23,858 nt of DNA, taken from a virus. Positions 1-7,838 of the stretch are shown here, in pieces. Within the stretch, counting starts at the first letter, position 1, and the number at the start of each line of letters is the position of its first letter. The notes beneath the pieces were generated by a model, which did not search any database, was not told the DNA's origin, and worked only from the letters and a program-made list of their open reading frames with translations. A program made the position numbers and the translations under genes. Location: IMG/VR virus record IMGVR_UViG_3300010354_000658, positions 1 through 23,858 of that record. The stretch is one strand, 5' to 3'.

Positions 1-285
1 AAGCCTTTTATGCCATGGAATGAACGGTCTATTATTGTAGAGCATTTGACTATGGTAGATAAAGTAATTGCTTTTAATGATGACGATAATACTGCCATTG
101 ATGCTATCCAACTTACAAAATCTTTGTATCCAAGCGATGATATAATTTTTGCCAATGGTGGAGATAGAACAGCAAACAACATTCCAGAAATGGTGTTTGA
201 TGATGTAGAGTTTGTTTTTGGAGTAGGTGGTGACGATAAAAAAAATTCTAGTTCTTGGATTCTAAAAAATTGGAATCAAGAATAA
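1..285 (+). CDS. Cytidylyltransferase-like nucleotidyltransferase, C-terminal part (cut by left edge)
   Basis: The frame is open to the first base (reading K-P-F before the first methionine), so this is the C-terminal part of a longer gene. The visible 94 residues resemble the second half of small HxGH-type nucleotidyltransferases of the RfaE C-terminal/TagD class: a PWNERSIIVEHL helix, a conserved V-D-x-V-I-x-F strand followed by acidic residues and a helix, and a glycine-rich FANGGDR motif that in the family sits near the nucleotide. Such enzymes join a nucleotide to a sugar- or alcohol-phosphate. The catalytic HxGH motif lies upstream of the window and cannot be checked. It ends 16 bases before a glycosyltransferase on the same strand, which fits a role in supplying activated sugar. 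Substrate is unknown. Confidence 0.6.
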   Translation, partial: KPFMPWNERSIIVEHLTMVDKVIAFNDDDNTAIDAIQLTKSLYPSDDIIFANGGDRTANNIPEMVFDDVEFVFGVGGDDKKNSSSWILKNWNQE

Positions 286-301
286 AAGCGAGAAAAAAAT
301 A

Positions 302-1945
302 ATGTATAACGTTTTTATAGGTTGGGATCCTCGTGATCAAGAAGCGGCAGAAGTGTGTCGCTATACCTTGCTTAAACATGCAACTTTACCAGTTAATGTT
401 CAATTTTTACGTTTAGATGATCTTATGGCGGGCAAGATCTATACACGTAAAGATGATCCGGAAAGCTCCGGTCAATATACCTATCTAAGATATTACATTC
501 CTCACATCATGGGTCATAAGGGTCTAGCTGTATATTGTGATCCTGGATGCGTATGGTTAACAGACGTACGAGAACTTTTCAAAGAATTTGATGATAGAGC
601 TGCTGTGCATGTGGTAAAACATAACTATAAACCATTGGCGGATAAAAAACTTGATGACAAGCCCCAAAGTCAGTATAGAAAAAAAGCTTGGTCTAGTGTA
701 ATGTTAATTAATTCTGGACACGAGTCAAACAAAAAATTAACTGCTGATTTAGTAAACAAAAGTTCCGCCCAATTTTTACATCAATTTGAATGGTTACAAA
801 ACAACGATATTTGGTCTTTAAATCCTAGTTGGAATTGGATTCCTGGATTGTATAAAGAACCTGCAGATGGTCAACCTAATCTTATACATTTTACTGAAGG
901 TGGTCCATGGCTTAAAGATTATCAAAAAATTGAATATGGGTATTTCTATTTGCAGGCTCTACAGAATTATAGGGCAAGTCTACAATCGCCACCGCCCCCT
1001 GGGCCTTATGACAACTTACCTGTAGATATTCAAAACTTTTTTGATTGGATTTTACAGTGGAGAGTTGATCCACGTGAACAATATTATAATTTAAATCTTG
1101 AAAAGTTGATTAATAAGATGAAAACATTAGATACCAAAGCTTGCGTAGCAGTTGAAGCCGAAAGTGTTAACGAAAGCAGCGACAAGCTAGAAGCAAAAGG
1201 TCAAGATTATGATCCGTTTTTGAAAAGTTTTATAATAGGATCAGGTGGGCAAATCAGTGTATGGAATAAAACTGATAAAGAAAAAATACCAGTGGTACTA
1301 CGTGGGGTAACCAAACGTAAACAGATGGATGCATGTAGAGCTGCTGACAGAGATTATTATTACATTGATACTGGATATTTTGGTAATGGCAGAAAAAAAC
1401 TCTATCATAGAATTACCAAAAATGAAATGCAAAACACAGGTCCTGTAATTCATAGACCCAGAGACAGATTGGCACTAACTGGTTACCAGGCACGTAAATT
1501 TAGACCCGGTAGATATATTTTATTAGCTCCTCCAAGTCAAAAACTCTTAATGTGTTTTAACATTGACCTAGACACATGGTTGGATGAGACCTTACAAAAA
1601 ATAAAAATTTGTACTGATAGAGAAGTAATAGTAAGAAACAAACAGAGTAGAAGCGTAAGACAAAGCACTGATACAATGGAAATGGCTTTAGAAAAAGATA
1701 TTCATTGTTTAGTAACATTTTCAAGTATTGCCGCAGTTGAGGCAGTATTACTAGGTAAACCTGCTATTACTCTTGGCCCTAGTGCCGCACACGCAGTAAC
1801 CAGTCATGATATTAAAGATATTGAAAAACCCTATATTCCTACCATGGATGAAGTTGAAGAATGGGCTGCGCATCTTGCTTACTGCCAATTTACAGAAGCA
1901 GAAATGCGTAATGGAACCGCTTGGAAAATTTTAAACAACACATGA
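302..1945 (+). CDS. Two-domain phage glycosyltransferase (GT-A/GT8-like domain fused to a second domain)
   Basis: 547 residues. Residues 1-220 match the phage GT8-like pattern: an N-terminal MYNVFIGWDPRDQEA segment, an L-R-Y-Y-I-P helix, the nucleotide-sugar site around residues 76-86, and a later K-A-W-S-S-V-M-L-I-N block followed by H-Q-F-E-W-L. Where relatives usually carry a metal-binding DxD, this protein reads D80-P81-G82, so the second acidic residue is missing. Residues about 300-547 form a separate domain that clearly resembles the whole protein at 8476-9276: both share D-T-G-Y-F-G-N, K-L-Y-H-R-I, T-D-R-E-V/I-V-I-R and a C-terminal H-L-A-Y-x-Q-F segment. The linker is rich in proline. 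The stop overlaps the next start (ATGA at 1942). Function is inferred: transfer of sugars to an unknown acceptor. Confidence 0.75.
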   Translation: MYNVFIGWDPRDQEAAEVCRYTLLKHATLPVNVQFLRLDDLMAGKIYTRKDDPESSGQYTYLRYYIPHIMGHKGLAVYCDPGCVWLTDVRELFKEFDDRAAVHVVKHNYKPLADKKLDDKPQSQYRKKAWSSVMLINSGHESNKKLTADLVNKSSAQFLHQFEWLQNNDIWSLNPSWNWIPGLYKEPADGQPNLIHFTEGGPWLKDYQKIEYGYFYLQALQNYRASLQSPPPPGPYDNLPVDIQNFFDWILQWRVDPREQYYNLNLEKLINKMKTLDTKACVAVEAESVNESSDKLEAKGQDYDPFLKSFIIGSGGQISVWNKTDKEKIPVVLRGVTKRKQMDACRAADRDYYYIDTGYFGNGRKKLYHRITKNEMQNTGPVIHRPRDRLALTGYQARKFRPGRYILLAPPSQKLLMCFNIDLDTWLDETLQKIKICTDREVIVRNKQSRSVRQSTDTMEMALEKDIHCLVTFSSIAAVEAVLLGKPAITLGPSAAHAVTSHDIKDIEKPYIPTMDEVEEWAAHLAYCQFTEAEMRNGTAWKILNNT

Positions 1946-2856
1946 TTCCTGACGTAGTAGTTTATCTAAGTAGTCTACAAAAACAAGTAGCTAGTCGTAA
2001 GGTTGATGTCCTTATGGCCTTCGCTGATGGTGCTAGAAGCCAAGGTGCAACTGTCATTGTACAAACCAAATACGAAGTAATTCCGGCTAAATTAGCTGTT
2101 ATGCTCGGATGGGCTAGCCCCCAGCAAGCAGGACCAAATATTAAATTACGAGCTGATTTAATCACCTACCAAAACAGAGCAAAAAATCATTTATTGGCAA
2201 TAGATGCCAGCACTTTTAAATTTCACGATGGTGATGGCAAATATCTTAGGTACAGTCTTAACGGTGTATTTTATGATACAAGTAACTATGCTAATCGCGG
2301 CAGTGATGCACGTAAATGGATTACAATCAGTAATGATCTAGGTCTTTCCATGGAACCCTGGCGACATCAAGGTGACTACATTTTACTATTAATGCAGCGT
2401 GATGGTGGCTGGAGCATGAAAGGTCTTGATCCTGTTCTATGGGTCAAGCAAAAAATATCAGCAGTAAGAAATTTTACAGATCTACCTATTCTAGTAAGGC
2501 CTCATCCTGGAAAAAAAATTGATTTGTCTTCTTTAAAATACTTAAACGTTCAAATTAGTGACACAAAAACTAGAACTTTACTGCAAGATTTAAATCAGGC
2601 AAAAGGTGCGTGTGTGTTTAATAGTAGTAGTGGAGTGGCAGCAATACTGCAAGGTGTGCCGCTCATGGTTGACGATTCTAGTTCAGTGTGTTGGGAAGTT
2701 GCTAATCACAATATGCAAGGATTGATTACGCCTAATTTTGCAGACAGGCATCAGTGGATTTGGGATCTTGCCGCTGCGCATTGGAGTGATGAGGAAAGCA
2801 GGCAGGGTCTAGTTTTTAATAAGTTTTTGCCCTATATTCAAGAAAAAGCTTTTTGA
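1942..2856 (+). CDS. Capsule-polysaccharide-synthesis-like protein (putative GT-B glycosyltransferase)
   Basis: 304 residues. The ATG at 1942 overlaps the previous stop as ATGA and is preferred over an in-frame TTG at 1921 inside the upstream gene; this implies translational coupling. The C-terminal half has the layout of KpsC/KpsS-type GT-B enzymes: a strand with L-V-R-P-H-P-G-K-K near residue 190, then an F-N-S-S-S-G-V-A-A-I-L-Q-G-V-P nucleotide-binding-like turn and helix around residue 230. The same pattern (R-P-H-P, N-S-x-x-G, A-x-x-G) recurs in the protein at 10135, so the two are distant paralogues. KpsC/KpsS enzymes transfer Kdo, which is notable given the kdsA gene downstream, but similarity here is only to the fold motifs and the sugar is not known. 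It converges on a minus-strand gene with a 19-base overlap. Confidence 0.55.
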   Translation: MIPDVVVYLSSLQKQVASRKVDVLMAFADGARSQGATVIVQTKYEVIPAKLAVMLGWASPQQAGPNIKLRADLITYQNRAKNHLLAIDASTFKFHDGDGKYLRYSLNGVFYDTSNYANRGSDARKWITISNDLGLSMEPWRHQGDYILLLMQRDGGWSMKGLDPVLWVKQKISAVRNFTDLPILVRPHPGKKIDLSSLKYLNVQISDTKTRTLLQDLNQAKGACVFNSSSGVAAILQGVPLMVDDSSSVCWEVANHNMQGLITPNFADRHQWIWDLAAAHWSDEESRQGLVFNKFLPYIQEKAF

Positions 2857-3173
2857 CCTATACCGTTCCAAACTATAGCATCTAGATAATCGCATGATGG
2901 TTCCGACCAAGTTGGATCATTTGTATCAGCTCTAACCGTATTTTCATTGGTAGTTACAAAATCATCATTTTCTAAACTCCACCCAACTATTGGCATATCA
3001 CTTAGTCCGTCTGAAGCAAGTGTGCGAACTACCAGTGGAGATAAGCGATCAATTAAAGCAGCTTGTTGGGCCTGAGAAAGTTCTGGACAATTTACAATTT
3101 TATAGGAACATGCACGATTTTCCCAAATATCATCAACTAAAACTTTACCGGCGCAATTTATTACTAGCATCAT
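2838..3173 (-). CDS. Hypothetical phage protein
   Basis: 111 residues, not recognised. Two adjacent methionine codons begin it; the first is chosen because a near-perfect Shine-Dalgarno (AAGGAGG) lies nine bases upstream, one of the strongest ribosome sites in the window. The protein is small and acidic, with several tryptophans in its C-terminal half and no membrane segment or signal peptide. It is the last gene of the minus-strand glycan operon, 27 bases after the stop of the gene at 3201, and its 3' end overlaps the convergent plus-strand gene by 19 bases. A CTAAATA box overlapping the upstream stop codon may give it its own late promoter, so it need not belong functionally to the glycan genes. 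Confidence 0.6.
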   Translation of the reverse strand: MMLVINCAGKVLVDDIWENRACSYKIVNCPELSQAQQAALIDRLSPLVVRTLASDGLSDMPIVGWSLENDDFVTTNENTVRADTNDPTWSEPSCDYLDAIVWNGIGQKAFS

Positions 3174-3182
3174 AACTTAAAT

Positions 3183-3189
3183 CCTCCTT
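3183..3189 (-). promoter_or_regulatory. Strong Shine-Dalgarno of the 2838-3173 gene
   Basis: On the minus strand this reads AAGGAGG, nine bases before the ATG at 3173. It decides between two adjacent in-frame ATG codons and suggests the gene is translated independently of its upstream neighbour. Confidence 0.75.
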
Positions 3190-3197
3190 GGGTAATT

Positions 3198-3204
3198 TAT
3201 TTAG
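3198..3204 (-). promoter_or_regulatory. Candidate T4-like late promoter (CTAAATA)
   Basis: The minus strand reads CTAAATA, close to the T4 late -10 box TATAAATA, with no recognisable -35 needed in that promoter class. It contains the stop codon of the gene at 3201 and lies about 25 bases before the start of the 2838-3173 gene, in front of its Shine-Dalgarno. Assignment rests on resemblance and position only. Confidence 0.3.
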
Positions 3205-4184
3205 CTTTTTTGATTAATCCAGTTTAAGATAGGTAAAATCATATCTTTTACAAGCCCGGTTTCTACTACTTGTTTATCATAAAAATGATGAAAATTGTGT
3301 AATATTCTTTTTTGAGTAGAGTTTGATATTGATCCATAGGGATAATATCTAATGTTGTCCCTAATAATTTCAAGTTTATCGTCTAAATTAGCAATATCGT
3401 CATAACCTTCATTAAACACATTGTCAAAAGTAACAAACCCTTGAGTTTTTAATTGTTTTAGTAGTCCTGGTGCTCCAATAAGCATGAACGGATGATTCCC
3501 GGCACATGCTTTGTAGGTTTTTTCAGTTAAAAAGCAAACTGCTTGATTCCAAGATCGAGCACTTTCTAAGACGATACTATAATGAGTATCTTCAAACCAG
3601 GAAGTATCTATATATCTAGTATCCATTCTTTTGGCAGTGGGCGTGTTTGGTAGCAACACACCTTGACTAGCACAACTATAATATGAATCAGGTAAAAATT
3701 CAGCTAGACTGTCAATGATATGCTGTCGCCATTCTCGCCAGTGCCCAATAGGCATAAGAAATTTTTTTTGAAAATTTGGGGTAAATTGCAGTTGATTATA
3801 CCCTCGTTGAATATACCATAAACTTTCGTTATACCAAAACCAATTTGGAACAAAAATTATGTTATCCAGAGAAGCATTAGCAGCATTTCCATAAATTATT
3901 ATTTGATTAGGAGACAGTAGTCCCTGTAATTTTGCCCATTTACCAGTAAAACTTTCCCATACTGCATCAACAATTACCCTGCGATCTGTAAAATTTTTTC
4001 TATATTCATCACTGTAAAATTTATTGCAGCCAACTACAAATACTGTATCCTTATCATAAAATTTTGTTTCGTCAAAGATCTCTAGTAAAAAAAATTTATC
4101 AACTATAGGTTTAAACCAATTGCTGTGAAATAAACTTTCTGCTTGATAAGGCGGATGACAAATTATAAGTTTTGGTTTAGACAT
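3201..4184 (-). CDS. Fucosyltransferase/exostosin-like glycosyltransferase
   Basis: 327 residues. The diagnostic part is the C-terminal region: a Y-S-I-V-L-E-S-A-R strand, then L-T-E-K-T-Y-K-A-C-A-G-N-H-P-F-M-L-I-G with T220-E221-K222. This is the acceptor/nucleotide-binding signature of GT10 fucosyltransferase-like and exostosin-like GT-B enzymes, and a similar block is common in aquatic phage glycosyltransferases. A following G-F-x-T-F-D-x-x-F-N-E-G-Y-D motif also fits that phage group. The N-terminal half is rich in aromatic residues and is not diagnostic. It would transfer a sugar from a nucleotide donor; fucose specifically cannot be claimed. Its start overlaps the end of the upstream gene (4163-4924) by 22 bases, so the two are probably translationally coupled. 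Confidence 0.65.
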   Translation of the reverse strand: MSKPKLIICHPPYQAESLFHSNWFKPIVDKFFLLEIFDETKFYDKDTVFVVGCNKFYSDEYRKNFTDRRVIVDAVWESFTGKWAKLQGLLSPNQIIIYGNAANASLDNIIFVPNWFWYNESLWYIQRGYNQLQFTPNFQKKFLMPIGHWREWRQHIIDSLAEFLPDSYYSCASQGVLLPNTPTAKRMDTRYIDTSWFEDTHYSIVLESARSWNQAVCFLTEKTYKACAGNHPFMLIGAPGLLKQLKTQGFVTFDNVFNEGYDDIANLDDKLEIIRDNIRYYPYGSISNSTQKRILHNFHHFYDKQVVETGLVKDMILPILNWINQKS

Positions 4185-4924
4185 TCTTTTAATTTTTTAT
4201 TTGCGTAATCTATAGCCGGTGCTAGTACATCAACGTGCTGTTGATTTCTTCCAATATAACTTTGCACAAAATCATAGTATACAAGCCAATCCTCTGGGGT
4301 GATATTGTAATACTTTCTTATCAGCCATAAATTGCACAATACTGTAACTGCATTTACATTATCTTTAATAATGCTTCTAAAAGTTTTGTTTCCACTACGC
4401 CTTTTGTTTGACCCAATATTAGTCAGTTGTTCAATAACAGCGTGTGTGGGAAGTAACGCTTCTCTTTTAGCAATAACTACGAAGTCTTGAATTCTAGCCG
4501 GATCATGTCTAGTAATTGGTATTATCTCATGTTCCTTGTCAAAGTTGTCATTGACTAGATCTGATCCTAGAAATACCACATCTAATCTATTTTGTAAGAC
4601 GTCTTGAGCATGTTGTATAATGACATCAATGCATCCTGGTCCAAACCAAACATCTGTTCTTAATTTTAAAACTACGGGAGTGGCAACTCTGTCGCAACTG
4701 GTCATAAAGTCCCAGACTTGTACTGCGCCTCCTTCACCTCTCCTTAAAGAAGTGTCTGGTCCGCCCTCATCAAACGGACAGTCACCTCGACCCGGAAAGT
4801 CTTTTGTAAAGTCAAATACAGCAACAGGACAAAGTAATCGTAGTGCTGTCAATAATCTTGCGTGATTTTCATTGGCAATATTTGCGTTATGACGTTTGTC
4901 ACCAGTATAAAAAACTGTAATCAT
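4163..4924 (-). CDS. WavE-like putative glycosyltransferase
   Basis: 253 residues. The most telling segment is V-L-K-L-R-T-D-V-W-F with R89-T90-D91, resembling the K-T-R-T-D strand of WavE-type lipopolysaccharide synthesis proteins, which have a GT-A-like arrangement. N-terminal MITVFYTGDKRHNANIANENH would be the first strand and helix of the nucleotide-binding half. A later Y-Y-D-F-V-Q segment follows, but no other motif is certain. It starts with an ATGA overlap with the stop of 4921-5610 and runs 22 bases into the downstream glycosyltransferase, so it sits firmly inside the minus-strand operon. The glycosyltransferase role is inferred from one motif plus context. Confidence 0.5.
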   Translation of the reverse strand: MITVFYTGDKRHNANIANENHARLLTALRLLCPVAVFDFTKDFPGRGDCPFDEGGPDTSLRRGEGGAVQVWDFMTSCDRVATPVVLKLRTDVWFGPGCIDVIIQHAQDVLQNRLDVVFLGSDLVNDNFDKEHEIIPITRHDPARIQDFVVIAKREALLPTHAVIEQLTNIGSNKRRSGNKTFRSIIKDNVNAVTVLCNLWLIRKYYNITPEDWLVYYDFVQSYIGRNQQHVDVLAPAIDYANKKLKECLNQNL

Positions 4925-5610
4925 TGGATACCTTCGTTATAGTGTTTCCATTCTTGTATTGTTCCTACGTCAGTATAGGCGTTTACTTCTTCAGCTAAAA
5001 AAATTTTTTCTTTTAAACTCTGTTGAATTACATGACTAACAAATACTTCCTTCAGATTTGTGATTTGAATTTGATTGTACATTTTTAAATAAAACTCCAA
5101 TGATTCAAACCCATAACCTCCAACACAAAATTTATCACTGATGACCTGTTTTTCAATTATGTCAGTGATGATGTTTTGATCATTGGTTTTTATAAAACTT
5201 TTTCCTGCTAGGTTCGTTAGTATCCTGTTTGATTTTACTAAACTATAACAAACAAAATTGTTAAAAGAAAAGTTGTGATCAAAAAAACTATCACAGTCTT
5301 TAACAAACAACGGAGAATTCATATTAAAACTTTTACGTTTAAGTGCTGCAATTATTGTTTCGGCTGGTCCTTTAGTTACCTCTTGTAAAATAACAAAGTC
5401 AACATTTTGGAGTCTAGATAAGAATTCGTGTTCTTTACCAAAATTATGTAAATGACTTTCTAGGAGCACCACCGTGATTGGAAATTTGCCTAGATAAGGG
5501 GAGATAGCTCGTTCTAACATGATCTTACCAGTATGATCAACTAGAGAGTATTTTGGTGCCATGTTGGGAAATCTTGTGCTGAGTCCAGCTGCTGGTACAA
5601 TTATTTCCAT
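4921..5610 (-). CDS. Sugar- or choline-phosphate nucleotidyltransferase
   Basis: 229 residues, the full length expected for a single-domain NTP_transferase of the MurU/LicC/RmlA-like group. It opens with E-I-I-V-P-A-A-G-L-S-T-R-F-P followed by P-K-Y, the GxGxR...PK nucleotide-binding signature. Further on, K-G-P-A-E-T provides the base-recognition loop, V-K-D-C-D-S-F-F supplies an acidic metal-binding pair, and Y-T-D-V-G-T-I-Q-E-W near the C terminus is the usual closing motif. The reaction is NTP plus a phosphorylated small molecule giving an NDP-linked product and pyrophosphate. It overlaps the kinase at 5601 by ten bases, so the two probably work in sequence. It lacks the KdsB signature and is not the CMP-Kdo synthetase. 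Substrate unknown. Confidence 0.75.
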   Translation of the reverse strand: MEIIVPAAGLSTRFPNMAPKYSLVDHTGKIMLERAISPYLGKFPITVVLLESHLHNFGKEHEFLSRLQNVDFVILQEVTKGPAETIIAALKRKSFNMNSPLFVKDCDSFFDHNFSFNNFVCYSLVKSNRILTNLAGKSFIKTNDQNIITDIIEKQVISDKFCVGGYGFESLEFYLKMYNQIQITNLKEVFVSHVIQQSLKEKIFLAEEVNAYTDVGTIQEWKHYNEGIQ

Positions 5611-6338
5611 AAAAGTTTTATTTTTCCTAAAATAAAATTTGCATCTTCAATTAAATTACAGTGCCTGTATATTCTTAGCAGCATGAGAATAAGCAAATAA
5701 TCGTTGTTTAATTCAGGCCATTGTTTTTCTAAATTACCTTTTAGATAAGTCAATTTGTTTTCAATCATGGCATGATTAGTGCGCATAAACCAATGACAAT
5801 CTAAATCTTGTCGTAACTTAATCAAATCAAACAACCAACTGTCCCATATACCAGTGGAACAATCTATTAATACAAATTTGTTTTTACTATAAATGATATT
5901 TTCTAAAGTCAAATCACCGTGGTAATTGCTACTCCATAAGTCAAGTTCAAGCTTGGCTGCAAGTTGTTGTTTAGTAAAAGGTAAGCATTCAAAATTTATT
6001 GATGCTAAAAAATTATCAACTGATTCAGTATAGTTTTTATGAGTAGTAGAAGTAGTAAACTTTTTTCCGAGTCTAATTAAAAATTCAAGCAGTATGTCCG
6101 GATCGTGTTCTATCAAGTATTGTCGTAAATCAATACCGTGTACATACTCCATATCAATGAAAGTATCGCCGGATGCATAAATTGCAGGAACATTTACCTC
6201 ATTTTGTAATTCTTTAAGTTTACTTAGATTTCTTTCAATGTTACCAATTTTTCTAACAAACGCTTTATCGTTGTCTTGCATTAGATAAACTTGACAGCCA
6301 CTATGCCCATAAAGTTTTTTGATTATACTTTCGGGCAT
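5601..6338 (-). CDS. Small-molecule kinase of the APH/choline-kinase fold
   Basis: 245 residues. The catalytic loop is N-Y-H140-G-D142-L-T-L-E-N147, the Brenner motif HxDxxxxN of aminoglycoside phosphotransferase/choline kinase enzymes, followed by L-I-D159-C in place of the usual DFG/IDxE magnesium-binding position. The N-terminal lobe shows a nucleotide-binding strand-loop and a F-V-R-K lysine, then D-M-E-Y-V-H-G in the hinge, all typical of the fold. Enzymes of this type phosphorylate choline, amino sugars or anomeric sugars. The start codon overlaps the stop of the upstream methyltransferase by one base (TAATG) and the gene overlaps the downstream nucleotidyltransferase. Kinase plus nucleotidyltransferase is the layout of LicA-LicC (phosphocholine) and AmgK-MurU (amino sugars). 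Confidence 0.7.
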   Translation of the reverse strand: MPESIIKKLYGHSGCQVYLMQDNDKAFVRKIGNIERNLSKLKELQNEVNVPAIYASGDTFIDMEYVHGIDLRQYLIEHDPDILLEFLIRLGKKFTTSTTHKNYTESVDNFLASINFECLPFTKQQLAAKLELDLWSSNYHGDLTLENIIYSKNKFVLIDCSTGIWDSWLFDLIKLRQDLDCHWFMRTNHAMIENKLTYLKGNLEKQWPELNNDYLLILMLLRIYRHCNLIEDANFILGKIKLLWK

Positions 6339-6898
6339 TATTTGAAAGCTACTACTCTGCTATCATTAGGTGTTTTACTGTATTGATTAGGTTCAGCTCG
6401 GGAACTAGTAAAACCTTGTTGCTTTAACAAATATTCTAAACTTTCTGCACTGTATCCCCACTTGTGCCACATAACCGGATCAGGGTATCTTTCATTGTCA
6501 CCAAAAATACCAAGAATGGTACGTTTTAAAACTCTTCTGTCACTGCTAAACAAACACGAAGGATTATCCGCAATCTCTTTGCACATTTTAAGAAAATCTG
6601 GCCATTCAATAGCGACGAACCCGTTTGGTTTTAAAACTCTTAACCATTCTTGAAACATTGGAGCAACACGACTTCTTGATATATGTTCAATTACATGTAC
6701 ACTGAGAATTTCATCAACTGAATTATCTGGTAACGGAAAAGGTTGTGTTAAATCATGAATTGCCACGCGAGCATCGTGCGCCATGTATTGCCCATCAACG
6801 TTTATATAGTCATCAAAGATTCTAGATCCACAACCTACATGCAATCTAACTGCTTTATTTAGAGCAGTATATTGATTAACAGTCGTAACCAAGTCCAC
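6338..6898 (-). CDS. SAM-dependent class I methyltransferase
   Basis: 186 residues. Motif I is L-H-V-G22-C-G24-S, the glycine-rich SAM loop, followed by I-N-V-D-G for the ribose-binding acidic residue, H-D-L-T-Q-P-F-P-L-P-D-N-S-V-D-E-I in motif II, and H-V-I-E-H-I with a following R-V-L-K-P-N-G-F motif, all standard for Methyltransf_11-type enzymes. These methylate small molecules or sugars; the target here is unknown. It begins with GTG at 6898, supported by an AGGAG Shine-Dalgarno six bases upstream, and overlaps the GT4-like gene by 23 bases. In the operon it likely caps or decorates the glycan made by its neighbours. Confidence 0.8.
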   Translation of the reverse strand: MDLVTTVNQYTALNKAVRLHVGCGSRIFDDYINVDGQYMAHDARVAIHDLTQPFPLPDNSVDEILSVHVIEHISRSRVAPMFQEWLRVLKPNGFVAIEWPDFLKMCKEIADNPSCLFSSDRRVLKRTILGIFGDNERYPDPVMWHKWGYSAESLEYLLKQQGFTSSRAEPNQYSKTPNDSRVVAFK

Positions 6899-7838
6899 GA
6901 AATACTCCTAACCATTTTTCTGCTGCCTGTTCTACTGAATAATTTTCTAGAACATATTTTTGTCCTTGAGTGATTCTATCAAGAACTGTTTGCGGATTAT
7001 TCACGGCCCATTTTATACCTTCCATTGGATCCTTTTGCCATGTATACGAATCAAACTCAACGTAACTGGCTAGTGGACTTGTAATTACCCATCTTCCTGA
7101 TACTAAGCTATCTAGAACTCTATTAGCACTTTTAGTTTCTGTTCTGTAATGATCTACATGCACAGGCATGAGCACTGCATCGCATTCTAGTAGTTTTTGT
7201 CCTTGTAAGTTCCAATCCCAATCAATGATTGAAATTTTGTTTAAATTAACTCCTGGAATCATACCACGTTTGAATCGATCTTGAAATTTTTGTGTAATCC
7301 GTTCAGCTTTAGCTGTGACCATGGTAAAGTGATAATTTTGAATTTCTTTTTCTAACCGTTGCCATATTTCTACCATGGGAAAAAATTTTAAACTGGCCAT
7401 GCTGCCAAACCAAAGTAGATTTAACTTCTCTTCAGGCATAAATCTAGGCGGCAATATTGGTCGTTCGTATGGATCAAAAACTACAGTGCTGTCTTTATCA
7501 GTCGCTGTTTTAAGGCTTGCTGCCATTTCATTACTGTTAACAGTGATATAGTCTGCAGTCAAACAGCAGGGTATGTATTCAGGTTTTTCATTAAATTTGT
7601 TGTCACAAATGTCATATATGGTTTTAGCCCCTTGGCGTTGGGCTTGCTCTATTTCTTCAGGCTGACTAAATTTTAAAAATACTACAACTGTATTATTATC
7701 CACTTGAGGCAATTTTTTTGTTGCTATAGCATCGTAACCAAGTTGACGTAGGGCTTTAGCCGGTAACTCCCCTCTAAGTCTATGGCTCGCTCGTTTTTCT
7801 TTGAAGCCACCGCTATAAAATATAATCTTTAAGGCCAT
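6876..7838 (-). CDS. GT4-like (GT-B) glycosyltransferase
   Basis: 320 residues from the ATG at 7838 (M-A-L-K-I-I-F-Y-S-G-G); an in-frame TTG at 7850 is possible but gives a less natural N terminus. The first half holds a glycine-rich start and R-L-R-G-E-L-P-A-K-A-L, as in GT-B enzymes; the middle has L-L-W-F-G-S-M-A-S at the start of the second Rossmann domain; the C-terminal half has K-S-A-N-R-V-L-D-S-L-V-S-G-R-W-V-I-T, the helix that binds the donor phosphates in GT4-type proteins. It would transfer a sugar from a nucleotide donor. It overlaps the FkbM methyltransferase stop by ten bases and the next methyltransferase by 23, so all three are probably translated together. Confidence 0.7.
   Translation of the reverse strand: MALKIIFYSGGFKEKRASHRLRGELPAKALRQLGYDAIATKKLPQVDNNTVVVFLKFSQPEEIEQAQRQGAKTIYDICDNKFNEKPEYIPCCLTADYITVNSNEMAASLKTATDKDSTVVFDPYERPILPPRFMPEEKLNLLWFGSMASLKFFPMVEIWQRLEKEIQNYHFTMVTAKAERITQKFQDRFKRGMIPGVNLNKISIIDWDWNLQGQKLLECDAVLMPVHVDHYRTETKSANRVLDSLVSGRWVITSPLASYVEFDSYTWQKDPMEGIKWAVNNPQTVLDRITQGQKYVLENYSVEQAAEKWLGVFRGLGYDC
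6905..6909 (-). promoter_or_regulatory. Shine-Dalgarno supporting a GTG start at 6898
   Basis: The minus strand reads AGGAG, six bases before GTG at 6898, inside the 3' end of the upstream gene. It fixes the non-ATG start of the methyltransferase. Confidence 0.65.

Noticed and set aside
4921-5610. CMP-Kdo synthetase (KdsB) as partner of kdsA
   Set aside because: The N terminus reads P-A-A-G-L-S-T-R-F-P...P-K-Y, the pattern of MurU/LicC/RmlA-like enzymes, and not the A-R-x-x-S-x-R-L-P-x-K-P-L pattern of KdsB.
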